Shown: positions 17,020 to 25,954 of the stretch, piece after piece
Numbering within the stretch: position 1 is the first letter of the stretch
How the letters are laid out: each line of letters begins with the position of its first letter
From: Burkholderia sp. WP9
GTDB lineage: Bacteria; Pseudomonadota; Gammaproteobacteria; Burkholderiales; Burkholderiaceae
Direction: 5' to 3'
DNA: 64,000 nucleotides
Assembly (NCBI RefSeq): GCF_900104795.1
Contig: NZ_FNTG01000001.1
Coordinates: 434,001-498,000 of the forward strand
Notes under the pieces: model-generated
What the model was told of the DNA's origin: nothing
The model's input: only the letters and a program-made list of their open reading frames with translations
Database searches by the model: none
Translations under genes and position numbers: made by a program

Positions 17020-17595
17020 ATGGGCAAAGGACGTGTCGAAGCCTTCAGCGATGGCGTGATCGCCATCATCATCACGATCATGGTGCTCGAGTTGAAGGTG
17101 CCGGAAGGCTTCGATCTCGCGGCGCTGCGCCCGGTGCTCCCCGTGTTCTGCGCGTATGTGCTGAGTTTCATCTACGTCGGCATCTACTGGAACAATCATC
17201 ATCACATGTTCCATGCCGTGCAGAAGGTCAACGGCGCGGTGCTGTGGGCGAACCTCCATCTGCTGTTCTGGCTGTCGCTGCTGCCCGCCGTCACGCACTG
17301 GGTCGGCGAAAACCATCTGGCCTCCTGGCCGACCGCGATGTACGGCGTGGTGCTGTTCATGTCGGCGATCGCCTATTTCATCCTCATGCGCGTGCTGATT
17401 CGCGAGCACGGCAAGGATTCGACTCTCGCGAAAGCGGTCGGCAACGACTTCAAAGGCAGGGTTTCGGTCGTGATCTATCTCACGGGTATCGCGCTGGCGT
17501 TCGTCGTGCCGTGGGGTTCGGCGGCGCTTTATACGCTCGCCGCCGCGTGGTGGCTGGTGCCGGATCGCCGTATCGAACACGTGATGGAAGCGTGA
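17020..17595 (+). CDS. TMEM175/DUF1211-family membrane protein (putative K+ channel)
   Basis: This 191-aa protein has six predicted membrane segments. The family signature lies at the N-terminus (RVEAFSDGVIAIIITIMVLE), where the RxxxFSDG motif of TMEM175 helix 1 is intact. IYWNNHHHMFHAV follows helix 2. Bacterial single-repeat members form tetrameric potassium-selective channels in the inner membrane. The start is ATG 17020 with no strong ribosome site. It converges on the ABC permease gene, only 7 bases away. Confidence 0.9.
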   Translation: MGKGRVEAFSDGVIAIIITIMVLELKVPEGFDLAALRPVLPVFCAYVLSFIYVGIYWNNHHHMFHAVQKVNGAVLWANLHLLFWLSLLPAVTHWVGENHLASWPTAMYGVVLFMSAIAYFILMRVLIREHGKDSTLAKAVGNDFKGRVSVVIYLTGIALAFVVPWGSAALYTLAAAWWLVPDRRIEHVMEA

Positions 17596-17602
17596 GCGCG
17601 CA

Positions 17603-18430
17603 TCAGGTGAGCGCGCTGCTGGCCGCGGCCGCGCGGCCGCGCAGCCAGTTGATGTTCGCGAAGAGCAGCACGGCGAATACGATCAGCATCGTCGCCACGG
17701 CGAGAATCGAGGGGTCGATCGAGTCGCGAATGCCGCTCCACATCTGCCGCGGCACGGTGGTTTGATCCGGGCCGCCAATGAACAGAATCACGATCACTTC
17801 ATCGAACGAGGTCGCGAAGGCGAACACGCTGCCGGTTGCGACCGCCGGCATGATGAGCGGCAGCGTGACGCGCCGGAACGTGACCCAGGGCGCCGCGCCG
17901 AGCCCGGAAGCGGCGCGCAACAAACTCTGATCGAACGACAGCAGCGACGCGGTCACGGTGATCACGACAAACGGCGTGCCGAGCGCCGCGTGCGCCAGCA
18001 CCACGCCGGGATACGAGTTCACGAGGCCGAGCGGCGCGAAGATCAGATAGAAGCCCGCCGCGACCACGACGATCGGCACGATCATCGGCGAAATGATGAT
18101 CGGCATGATCAGCGAGCGCAGCGGAAACTGAGCGCGCGAAAGACCCAGCGCGGCGAGCGTGCCGAGACACGTGGCGATCAACGTGGACGCCGCGCCGATG
18201 CCGATACTGTTCAGGAGCGAGCGTTGCCAGTCCGCGCTCGTGAGCGCCTGCTCATACCAGCGGAACGAGAAGCCCTGCATCGGGTACGAGAAGTACGAAC
18301 CCGAATTGAATGAGAGCGGGATGATGGCGAGAATCGGCGCAATCAGAAAGAAAAGCACGAGCGCCGTATGTACCCGCACCCAGCGTGTGGCGATGCGTTC
18401 CGTCAGCACCTTGTTGCGTTTGTCTTGCAT
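17603..18430 (-). CDS. ABC transporter permease, PotC type
   Basis: This 275-aa inner membrane protein has about six membrane segments. The binding-protein-dependent transport motif lies in AASGLGAAPWVTFRRVTLPLIMPAV (EAA-like loop, near residues 170-195). It is the second permease of a polyamine/opine-type (PotABCD-like) importer. It is the last gene of the leftward operon Rieske oxygenase, ATPase, binding protein, permease 1, permease 2, lying 36 bases after permease 1. Confidence 0.92.
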   Translation of the reverse strand: MQDKRNKVLTERIATRWVRVHTALVLFFLIAPILAIIPLSFNSGSYFSYPMQGFSFRWYEQALTSADWQRSLLNSIGIGAASTLIATCLGTLAALGLSRAQFPLRSLIMPIIISPMIVPIVVVAAGFYLIFAPLGLVNSYPGVVLAHAALGTPFVVITVTASLLSFDQSLLRAASGLGAAPWVTFRRVTLPLIMPAVATGSVFAFATSFDEVIVILFIGGPDQTTVPRQMWSGIRDSIDPSILAVATMLIVFAVLLFANINWLRGRAAAASSALT

Positions 18431-18466
18431 GTCGTTCCTTCGTCGTGTGCGCGTGTTCGACCTGGC

Positions 18467-19732
18467 TTAACCAAAGCGCAAGCGGTCGATACCGACGATG
18501 CGGTTGAACAGGAAATAGAAGATCGCCGTGAAAATCACCAGATAGGCCGAGAGTGCGCCGGCGAGTCCCCAGTTGAGCTGCGTGTTGGTCTGGATCGCAA
18601 TGAGCTGGCTGATCATCTCGTCGCCTGCGCCGCCGAGCAGCGCGGGCGTGATGTAGTAACCGAGCGCGAGCACGAACACGAGGAAGCAGCCGGCGCCCAC
18701 GCCTGGCAGCGTCTGCGGTATGTAGACCCGCACGAACGCGGTGAACGGATGCGCGCCGAGCGATTGCGCCGCGCGCAGGTAGACGGGCGACACGCTTTTC
18801 ATCACCGAATAGATCGCGAGAATCATGTAGGGCAGCAGCACGTGCGTCATGCCGATGAGCACGCCGGTGCGGTTGAAGATGAGCGGCAGCGGATGCGTGG
18901 CGAGGCCCAGACCCATCAGCAGGCTGTTGATGACGCCGCCCGGTTGCAGCAAAACGTACCACGCGGTCGTGCGTACGAGCAGCGAGGTCCAGAACGGCAC
19001 GATCACGAAGAGCATCAGGCGGTTGCTGCTTTTCGCGGGCAGGTTCGCGAGCAGCCATGCCACCGGATAGCCGAGCACGAGGCACAGCAGCGTGACCGTG
19101 GCGCTGATCGAGATCGTGCGCAAGAAGGCCTGCCGATAAATCGAGGCGTTGTCCGGCACGAACGCGACCGAACCTTGCGGCGTGACTTGCGCGTCGACGG
19201 CGGCGAGCAGATAGTCGGGCGTCGGCGACGCGGCGGCGCGCTTGAGCAGGCGCCAGGTCTCCGGCGAATTCCAGCGTTCGTCGAGTTCGACGAGCGCCGG
19301 TTTCCACGCGGGCGGCGCATCGGCGGGAAGCTGGCGCGCGGTGCGCATCAGCAGGCTGCGGAACTCGGCCTGCTCGAAGTTCAGCCGGCGCGCCACGGTG
19401 CCGAGTTGGCCGCTCTGCTGCGCTTCTTTGAGGCCCGAAGCGAGCAGGGCGAAGGTATGTTCGTCCGGCACGCCGCGGCCGTCCCATGCATCAAGCGCGC
19501 GTGTGAGGGCGGGCATGCTGCTGGACATTTCATGGTTCTGCACGCTGCGCGCGAGCAGCAGCGCGATCGGCGCGATGAACGTCGACACGAGGAACACGAT
19601 GAGCGGCAGCGCGAGCAGCAATGCCCGCACCGATGCGCGGCGACGCGCTTTCTGAAATGAAGCGCCGCCGTCGGCTCTCGTCGGAGAGCCCAGGGATGAG
19701 GCGCGGGCCGGGGCGGGCATGCTGGTAGTCAA
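18467..19732 (-). CDS. ABC transporter permease, PotB type
   Basis: This 421-aa permease is longer than the usual 280-300 aa because a large hydrophilic region of about 150 residues (about 60-200) follows the first membrane helix and is probably periplasmic. The EAA-like loop reads RAAQSLGAHPFTAFVRVYIP. The longest frame starts at TTG 19732 (MTTSMPAPA); an ATG at 19720 is the alternative. It pairs with the PotC-type permease downstream. The inserted region is found in some Burkholderia polyamine/opine-type permeases. Confidence 0.9.
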   Translation of the reverse strand: MTTSMPAPARASSLGSPTRADGGASFQKARRRASVRALLLALPLIVFLVSTFIAPIALLLARSVQNHEMSSSMPALTRALDAWDGRGVPDEHTFALLASGLKEAQQSGQLGTVARRLNFEQAEFRSLLMRTARQLPADAPPAWKPALVELDERWNSPETWRLLKRAAASPTPDYLLAAVDAQVTPQGSVAFVPDNASIYRQAFLRTISISATVTLLCLVLGYPVAWLLANLPAKSSNRLMLFVIVPFWTSLLVRTTAWYVLLQPGGVINSLLMGLGLATHPLPLIFNRTGVLIGMTHVLLPYMILAIYSVMKSVSPVYLRAAQSLGAHPFTAFVRVYIPQTLPGVGAGCFLVFVLALGYYITPALLGGAGDEMISQLIAIQTNTQLNWGLAGALSAYLVIFTAIFYFLFNRIVGIDRLRFG

Positions 19733-19757
19733 GTTGGGCTCTCGTTAGACGATGGGT

Positions 19758-20804
19758 TTATTGCGTCAGCCAGACCTGGAAGCGCTTGTTGATCTGGTCC
19801 GCGTTGTCGGCCCAGAAGCCTGCGTTGATCTGCAGCGCGCGCTTGAAGTTCTGCGGTGAGGTCGGCAGATCGGCGAGGCGCTGCTTGTCGACCAGCGCGA
19901 TCGCGTCCTTGCGCGGCGGCGCATAGGCGATGTACTTCGACAGGTCCGCATACGCCTTCGGCTGGGATGCGGAGACGATGAATTTCGCAGCGGCGTCGGC
20001 ATGCTTCGCGCCTGTCGGAACGCCCCACCAGTCGAAGTCGTAAACCTGTGCGTCCCAGACGGCCTTGAACGGTTTGTTGTCCTTCTTCGCGGCGTCGTCG
20101 ATACGGCCGTTGTAGGCCTGCGTCATCACGACCGCGCCGTCCGCGAGCAGCTGCGGCGCCTGCGCACCCGACTCCCACCACACGATGCTCTTCTTGATCG
20201 TGTCGAGTTTCTTGAACGCGCGATCCACGCCGGCGGGCGTGCCGAGCACTTTATAGACGTCCTTCGGATCGACGCCGTCAGCGATCAGCGCCCATTCCAT
20301 CGTTACCTTCGGCGATTTGCGCAGGCCGCGCTTGCCGGGGAATTTCTGCAGATCGAAGAAGTCGTTGACGGTGGTCGGCGCGGTCTTCAGCTTGCTGGCA
20401 TCGTACGCATAGACCGTGGACCAGACCATGCTGGCGACCGCGCAATCGCTGATCGAGCCGGGAATGAAGTCGCTCGTTTTGCCGAGCGACTTCTTGTCGA
20501 ACTTCTGCAGGAGGCCTTCGTCGCAGGCGGTGATCGCGTCGTTCGTTTCGAGGTCGATCAGGTCCCACGTGGTGTTCTTCGCCTGCTCCATGGCGGAGAG
20601 CTTGGCGAGACCGCCGTCGTACGATTCGGTCGAAAAGCCGATGCCGGTGGCCTGCGTGAACGGTTCGAAATAGGCCTTTTTCGCGGCCGCTTCATATGCG
20701 CCGCCGAAGGTCACGACGGAGAGCGTCTCCGCGGCCTGGACGGTCACGGTGGCGAATGCGAGTGCGGCGAGTGCGGCGCTTTGTGCTTTGTGAAGAGTGC
20801 GCAT
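19758..20804 (-). CDS. PotD-type periplasmic substrate-binding protein
   Basis: This 348-aa protein has a Sec leader (ends VTVQAAE, about residue 25). The mature protein begins TLSVVTFGGAYEAAAKKAYF, typical of spermidine/putrescine and opine/betaine-type binding proteins of ABC family 1. It also has WDLIDLETNDAITACDEGLL and FDWWGVPTGAKHADAA. The aromatic-rich binding region (WWES, FDWWG) fits a cationic or quaternary amine ligand, though this is inference. It starts one base after the ATPase stop and is translationally linked to it. Confidence 0.92.
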   Translation of the reverse strand: MRTLHKAQSAALAALAFATVTVQAAETLSVVTFGGAYEAAAKKAYFEPFTQATGIGFSTESYDGGLAKLSAMEQAKNTTWDLIDLETNDAITACDEGLLQKFDKKSLGKTSDFIPGSISDCAVASMVWSTVYAYDASKLKTAPTTVNDFFDLQKFPGKRGLRKSPKVTMEWALIADGVDPKDVYKVLGTPAGVDRAFKKLDTIKKSIVWWESGAQAPQLLADGAVVMTQAYNGRIDDAAKKDNKPFKAVWDAQVYDFDWWGVPTGAKHADAAAKFIVSASQPKAYADLSKYIAYAPPRKDAIALVDKQRLADLPTSPQNFKRALQINAGFWADNADQINKRFQVWLTQ

Positions 20805-20805
20805 T

Positions 20806-21987
20806 TCAGTTGGCTCCTGCGGCTGCTGTAGTGATGATGGAAGGTGACGGCGGTGTGGATACGTGGAGCGTGGGCGCGCTGCGTGGCGCGGCCGCCGCGA
20901 GAATCTTGCAGTCGTCGTGGCGCCAGGCGATGTCGATCTCGTTGCCGGGCGAAGGCAGCGCGTGGCGCTGCGTGTTGGGCACTTTCACGACGAGGGAATC
21001 GCGCGAACCGAGCTTCAGGTGGACGCGATGGTGATCGCCGCAATACACCAGTTCCTCGACGCGCGCACGCACCACGTTGCTGTTTTCGTCGACATGCAGG
21101 CCTTCCGCGCTCGGGATATGCGCGCGTTCGGGGCGCAACGCGAGCATTGCTTCGTCGCCCGCGCGCAGGCCGGGTTCGCAACGGCCGCGAATCACGCTGC
21201 CGTCGGACAGCGTGAGCGTCGCCCAGTCGTCGCCCACATTGACGACACGTCCGCTCAACCCGTTGTTCTCGCCCACGAAGTTGGCGACGAACGCGTTCTG
21301 CGCGTTCTCGTAGAGTTCGCTCGGCGTGGCGGCTTGCTGGATGCGGCCGTCGGAGAAAACGGCGACGCGATCGGACATGGTCAGCGCTTCGGCCTGATCG
21401 TGCGTCACATAGACGATCGTGAGCGACAGCTCGCGATGCAGGCGCATGATTTCGTATTGCATGGTTTCGCGCAGGCGTTTGTCGAGCGCGCCGAGTGGTT
21501 CGTCCATCAGCACGACGCTCGGCTCGAACACGAGCGCGCGCGCGAGCGCCACGCGCTGCTGCTGTCCGCCCGAAAGTTGCACGGGGCGACGGTTCGCCAG
21601 ATGCGGCAGCTCGATCATTTCGAGTGCGCGCTTCACGCGTATTTTCTGTTCAGCGCGGCTCACGTGCCGCACGGAGAGCGGAAACGCGACGTTCTCCGCA
21701 ATCGTCAGATGCGGAAAGAGCGCGTAGTTCTGAAACACCATGCCGATGTCACGTTGATGCGGCGGCTTGTCGTCGAGCCGGCGGCCATCCAGGCGGATCT
21801 CGCCGTGCGTGGGCGATTCGAATCCCGCGAGCATCATGAGCGTGGTCGTCTTGCCCGAGCCGGACGGGCCGAGCAGCGACAGGAATTCTCCCTTGCGCAC
21901 GTCGAGGTTCAAATCGTCGACGACATTTTGCGTGCCGTCATACGTTTTGCTCACGCCCGAGAACGAAATGAAGGAAGGGTTTGACAT
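20806..21987 (-). CDS. ABC transporter ATPase, PotA type
   Basis: This 393-aa ATPase has Walker A GPSGSGKTT (near residue 40), signature LSGGQQQRVALARAL, Walker B VVLMDEPLGALD and a C-terminal TOBE domain (about 290-360). It energises the PotBC-type permeases encoded downstream. It starts 30 bases after the Rieske oxygenase stop on the same strand. That spacing is the main evidence that uptake and oxygenation are co-expressed. Confidence 0.94.
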   Translation of the reverse strand: MSNPSFISFSGVSKTYDGTQNVVDDLNLDVRKGEFLSLLGPSGSGKTTTLMMLAGFESPTHGEIRLDGRRLDDKPPHQRDIGMVFQNYALFPHLTIAENVAFPLSVRHVSRAEQKIRVKRALEMIELPHLANRRPVQLSGGQQQRVALARALVFEPSVVLMDEPLGALDKRLRETMQYEIMRLHRELSLTIVYVTHDQAEALTMSDRVAVFSDGRIQQAATPSELYENAQNAFVANFVGENNGLSGRVVNVGDDWATLTLSDGSVIRGRCEPGLRAGDEAMLALRPERAHIPSAEGLHVDENSNVVRARVEELVYCGDHHRVHLKLGSRDSLVVKVPNTQRHALPSPGNEIDIAWRHDDCKILAAAAPRSAPTLHVSTPPSPSIITTAAAGAN

Positions 21988-22016
21988 CGTGATTGCGTCC
22001 TGTCGGTGAAGCGGGT

Positions 22017-23180
22017 TCAGTGCGCGCCGAGCGTCGCCGTGGCGACTTTGCTCGCAAGATAGCGCGCGAAATCGTAGTTCGGGCGTTCGAGATGACTCAG
22101 ATGGCCGGGTTTCGCGAGCGGCGCATGCACGCCGCGAAAGACGGCTTCCACGCCGCGTTTGTCTTCGGCGTTCACTTCGTCGAGCAGCTTCTTCAACGTC
22201 GTCATGTGCGCGTTGGCCGCGGGATCGGCGATGAATTCGGGCGCAAGGCCGCCGCCAAAGCGGATATGCACGCGCCCCACGCCTTGAGGCTGCAGCACGA
22301 GATACCAGAAGTAACCCGGCGTGAGCGTGACGAGATGCGTCGGGTAGATGGCGAGCAATGCCGTGGTCTTGCGCCAGTGTCCCGTGAGACGTGTGTTATC
22401 CGGATGCGCATTGCCGATAGGCAAGCTCGCTTCCTTCGTGATCCAGTGATAGTTGAAGGCGGGATAGCCCGGCGGGCATTCCATTTCGTCGAGCCGCGAA
22501 TGCGGGCCTACCGTCGCGCGATGCAGCATCGGCAGGTGATAGCTCTCCATGAAATTTTCCGCGAGGATCTTCCAGTTCGTGTCCCACACGTGCTCTTCAT
22601 AGAAGGTTTCAATGTAGTCGGACATGCCGTACGCGCCAACCAGTTCGCCCAGTTTGGCGAGCTGCAGGTGGACGGGCGGCGCGTTCTGGTCGAGTGTCAC
22701 GTAGAGCCAGCCTTGCCATTCTTCGCAATGCACGGCGGGCAGCCTGTAGGCTTCCTTGCAGAAGCCCGCTTGCCGGTCCATGAGCGGTGCGCCTTGCAGC
22801 GCGCCGTCGAGGGAATAGTTCCACGCGTGATACGGGCAGACGATACGACGCACATTGCCGCGCCCTTCGAGTAGCACTGACATGCGATGCAGGCACACGT
22901 TCGACATCGCCTTGAGCTGCATCTGTTCGTCGCGCAAGATCACGATCGGTTGTGCGCCGATACTCGTGGTCAGGTAATCGCCGGGCGCTTTGAGCGCACT
23001 GGCGCGGCCCACGCATTGCCATTCGCGCTGGAAGATCGTGCGCTCTTCCAGCGCGAGGAATTCAGGCGACGTATAGACACCGGGCGGCATTGCATGCGCA
23101 TCGCCGAATGACCGCTCGCAACCCGTCTGCAGTTCGTCGACAAGCGCTTGCACTGCAAACGTCTCTGACGGGTGGGCCAT
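22017..23180 (-). CDS. Rieske non-haem iron oxygenase, quaternary-amine (CntA/GbcA) type
   Basis: This 387-aa oxygenase has a complete Rieske [2Fe-2S] site, C96-x-H98 and C115-x2-H118 (CLHRMSV, CPYHAW). The mononuclear iron ligands are H215 and H220 in MESYHLPMLH. The bridging residue is Glu (E212), as in carnitine monooxygenase CntA, rather than the Asp of aromatic dioxygenases. Known relatives demethylate or oxidise quaternary amines such as carnitine, betaine and stachydrine. AGGAGG precedes the ATG. It is the first gene of the operon with the ABC importer. No ferredoxin or reductase gene is present nearby, so electrons must come from elsewhere. Confidence 0.92.
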   Translation of the reverse strand: MAHPSETFAVQALVDELQTGCERSFGDAHAMPPGVYTSPEFLALEERTIFQREWQCVGRASALKAPGDYLTTSIGAQPIVILRDEQMQLKAMSNVCLHRMSVLLEGRGNVRRIVCPYHAWNYSLDGALQGAPLMDRQAGFCKEAYRLPAVHCEEWQGWLYVTLDQNAPPVHLQLAKLGELVGAYGMSDYIETFYEEHVWDTNWKILAENFMESYHLPMLHRATVGPHSRLDEMECPPGYPAFNYHWITKEASLPIGNAHPDNTRLTGHWRKTTALLAIYPTHLVTLTPGYFWYLVLQPQGVGRVHIRFGGGLAPEFIADPAANAHMTTLKKLLDEVNAEDKRGVEAVFRGVHAPLAKPGHLSHLERPNYDFARYLASKVATATLGAH

Positions 23181-23262
23181 GGTGTCCTCCTGGGTTCATC
23201 ACGGTAAGAGCGCACTAGCACAAGGCTTTGTGGCGTGGCGCTCAACATGGACACAAATCTAT

Positions 23263-23283
23263 CAAGCCAAATTGCAAGCCAAA
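23263..23283. promoter_or_regulatory. Direct repeat in the Rieske operon promoter region
   Basis: CAAGCCAAA occurs twice (23263-23271 and 23275-23283) with a 12-base period, in an AT-rich stretch 80-105 bases upstream of the Rieske start. It could be an activator site or curved promoter DNA. Confidence 0.35.
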
Positions 23284-23362
23284 ATATTGTTTTTAGATAC
23301 AAAGCAAAGTTTTTACCTATACAGCGACGGTCCGCTCGACGCGTGCAAGCGCGCTTTGCCGA

Positions 23363-24289
23363 TCAATCGTCGAGATGCAGTCGCCGAATGTACGTCTCGC
23401 AGAACGACGCGAAGCGATGCACGACCTGGCGCGGTTTCATCGTACGTGACTGCGCAATGCCGAGCATCGTGGCGTTGACGTTGTCTTTGAAACGTTTAAT
23501 GACGAACTCTTCACCGTCCACGGTGCGATTCGATTTGAGCGGAAAATTGAGCAGGCTATAGCCGAGACCGTTGGCCACCATGCCGCGTACGACCTCAGGC
23601 TGTGACGAGCGGTACGCGGGCACAGGGCGGTTGCCCACCGCATCGAAGAGCGCGGCGAAATACTCGCGGCTGTGTGGCAGATCGAGCATCACATATGGCT
23701 CGGGCAGGAGATCCGCGAGCGATACCTTGCGGGCGCGCGCGAGGCGATGCGTGCGCGGCAGAATCGCATAAGGCGGCAGCGACAGCAGCGGCGTGAAGGC
23801 GATGTCCTCGGTCAGGTCGAGGCTATAGGTGAGGGCGATGTCGAGCGAACCGTCGTGCAGGCCACGCAGGAGGCCGTCCTGATGCGCTTCGACAGTGCGG
23901 AACGAAATGCCCGAGTGCTCGGCCGTGAAGCGGCTGATGAGCCTCGGCATGAGCGGCGGCGCGAGCGAAACGAGGCAGCCGAGCGCGATGGCGCCCGTCA
24001 TGCCGCCGTCCATTTCCTTTGCGGCCATCTGCAATTCTTCCGCAATCTTCAGCAGATTGCGCGCTTGCCCAAGCAAATCGCGTCCCGCTTGCGTGAGCGA
24101 GAGGCCGCTTGCGTGATGCCGTATGAACAGTTGCACACCGAACGACACTTCGAGGTCCGCGAGCGCCGTCGAGATGGACGGCTGCGAAATGTGCAGACGC
24201 TTCGCGGCGGCGGTGAAGGACAGCGCCTCCGCCGTGACCACGAAATAACGCAACTGGCGCAACGAGTAGCGCAGGGGGTGGCTCTCCAT
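23363..24289 (-). CDS. LysR-family regulator of the catabolic locus
   Basis: This 308-aa protein has an N-terminal LysR helix-turn-helix (residues 8-65; LSFTAAAKRLHISQPSISTALADLE) and a two-lobed effector domain. The ATG at 24289 has GGAG eight bases upstream and is preferred to a TTG two codons earlier. It lies between the Rieske operon (same strand, downstream) and the flavin monooxygenase operon (divergent), the classic place for a LysR activator of a split locus. A perfect 8-bp dyad at 24348-24375 is its likely binding site. Confidence 0.93.
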   Translation of the reverse strand: MESHPLRYSLRQLRYFVVTAEALSFTAAAKRLHISQPSISTALADLEVSFGVQLFIRHHASGLSLTQAGRDLLGQARNLLKIAEELQMAAKEMDGGMTGAIALGCLVSLAPPLMPRLISRFTAEHSGISFRTVEAHQDGLLRGLHDGSLDIALTYSLDLTEDIAFTPLLSLPPYAILPRTHRLARARKVSLADLLPEPYVMLDLPHSREYFAALFDAVGNRPVPAYRSSQPEVVRGMVANGLGYSLLNFPLKSNRTVDGEEFVIKRFKDNVNATMLGIAQSRTMKPRQVVHRFASFCETYIRRLHLDD

Positions 24290-24347
24290 CGACAACGCTC
24301 CATCTCAGGGCCTTCAATGGATGGGATTGTGCGGCGGCCAAAAAGAC

Positions 24348-24375
24348 ATGCATAGGAAAATCCGATGCTATGCAT
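24348..24375. promoter_or_regulatory. Perfect dyad, candidate LysR binding site
   Basis: ATGCATAG (24348-24355) and CTATGCAT (24368-24375) are perfect inverted arms around 12 bases, in the 262-base gap between the divergent lysR-type gene and the flavin monooxygenase. An AT-rich stretch with TTTAAATATATTTTT follows on the monooxygenase side. Confidence 0.6.
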
Positions 24376-24551
24376 TTTTTAAATATATTTTTCAGATTCG
24401 GGACGGGCGCGTAGATTTTCACCGACACGAACGGCCCAAGGCGGTACGCGCCATCGGAAAACACGACTGGGGTCCGCCACGGTTGCGAGCGCTTGAAGGC
24501 CGCGAGGCCGCAGCCGAATCGAAACATTCCGCCATTCAGAAGGACACAGCC

Positions 24552-25895
24552 ATGACAGTGGAAACAACGTCAATCGATACGCTCGTGGTCGGTGCCGGCC
24601 AGGCCGGCATCGCCATGAGCGAACACCTGAGCAGGCTCGGCGTGCCACACCTCGTCCTGGAGCGCGATCGAATCGCCGAGCGCTGGCGCACGGGACGTTG
24701 GGATTCGCTGGTCGCCAACGGCCCCGCATGGCACGATCGGTTTCCCAATCTCGAGTTTGCGGAGGTCGACCCTGACGGATTCGCGCCGAAAGAGCAGGTC
24801 GCGGACTATTTCGTCGCCTATGCAAAGAAGTTCGATGCACCGATCCGCACCGGCGTGGAAGTCAGGAAGGTCGTGCGCAATGCGGGACGGCAGGGCTTCA
24901 CGATCGAAACATCGGAGGGCACGATCGAGGCCAATCGCGTGGTGGTCGCCACCGGCCCTTTTCAACGCCCGGTGATTCCGCCGATCGCGCCGCAGGATTC
25001 GAGTCTCACGCAGATTCATTCCGCCGACTACCGCAATCCCGCACAATTGCCCGAGGGCGGCGTGTTGGTGGTGGGCGCGGGATCATCAGGCGTGCAGATC
25101 GCCGACGAGTTGCAACGCGCGGGCAAGCGCGTCTATCTGTCGGTTGGCGCGCATGATCGCCCGCCGCGCGCCTATCGCGGCCGCGATTTCTGCTGGTGGC
25201 TGGGCGTGCTCGGCGAATGGGACGCGGAAGTCATGAAGCCCGGCAGGGAACACGTCACCATTGCGGTGAGCGGCGCGCGCGGCGGCCATACGGTGGACTT
25301 CCGGCGTCTCGCGCAGCAGGGCATCACGCTCGTCGGACTGACGAAATCGTTCGAGCATGGCGTGGCGACTTTCGAAACGGATCTGGCGGAGAACATCGCG
25401 CGCGGCGACGAGAACTATCTGTCGCTGCTGGACGCGGCCGACGCTTATGCGGCCCGCAATGGCCTCGATCTTCCGGAGGAGCCCGAAGCCCGCATCATTC
25501 CCGCGGATCCGGATTGCGTGACGCATCCGTTGCACGATCTCGATCTGGCTAAAGCCGGCGTGACGTCGATTGTCTGGGCAACCGGCTATGCGCTCGATTT
25601 CAACTGGCTGAACGTCGACGCTTTCGATGAAAAGGGCAAGCCGAAACATCAGCGCGGCGTGTCGAAGGAACCCGGCGTCTACTTCCTCGGTCTGCCGTGG
25701 TTGTCGCGTCGTGGCTCCGCGTTTATCTGGGGCGTGTGGCACGACGCGAAGCACATCGCGGATCACATCATCACGCAGCGCAAATATCTCGCGTATTACG
25801 ACGGTGCGCAGCGAGATGCTCAGCATCGCCGCGACGAAAGCGGTGACAATACTTCCGGCCATTCACCCGTTCATAAAGTCAGCGCGATGGGCTGA
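24552..25895 (+). CDS. Flavin-containing monooxygenase (CzcO/FMO-like)
   Basis: This 447-aa protein has two dinucleotide sites: GAGQAG for FAD at residues 14-19 and GAGSSG for NAD(P)H at 175-180. ATG repeats with WATGYALDFNWL near the C-terminus fit the FMO group. No clear Baeyer-Villiger fingerprint was seen. It has AAGGA upstream and starts at MTVETTSIDTLVVGAG. It is the first gene of the rightward operon with RidA, DUF1028 and M20 genes, and divergent from the LysR gene. It should oxygenate an intermediate of the pathway; the substrate is unknown. Confidence 0.88.
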   Translation: MTVETTSIDTLVVGAGQAGIAMSEHLSRLGVPHLVLERDRIAERWRTGRWDSLVANGPAWHDRFPNLEFAEVDPDGFAPKEQVADYFVAYAKKFDAPIRTGVEVRKVVRNAGRQGFTIETSEGTIEANRVVVATGPFQRPVIPPIAPQDSSLTQIHSADYRNPAQLPEGGVLVVGAGSSGVQIADELQRAGKRVYLSVGAHDRPPRAYRGRDFCWWLGVLGEWDAEVMKPGREHVTIAVSGARGGHTVDFRRLAQQGITLVGLTKSFEHGVATFETDLAENIARGDENYLSLLDAADAYAARNGLDLPEEPEARIIPADPDCVTHPLHDLDLAKAGVTSIVWATGYALDFNWLNVDAFDEKGKPKHQRGVSKEPGVYFLGLPWLSRRGSAFIWGVWHDAKHIADHIITQRKYLAYYDGAQRDAQHRRDESGDNTSGHSPVHKVSAMG

Positions 25896-25954
25896 ACTGA
25901 TGTGCATGCGTCTTTAATCCGCGATCCATTTCTTCCTAGCATTGAGGTGCATTG

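Noticed and set aside
22017..23180. Calling the Rieske protein an aromatic-ring dioxygenase
   Set aside because: The bridging residue is Glu and no small subunit gene is present, which fits the quaternary-amine group better.
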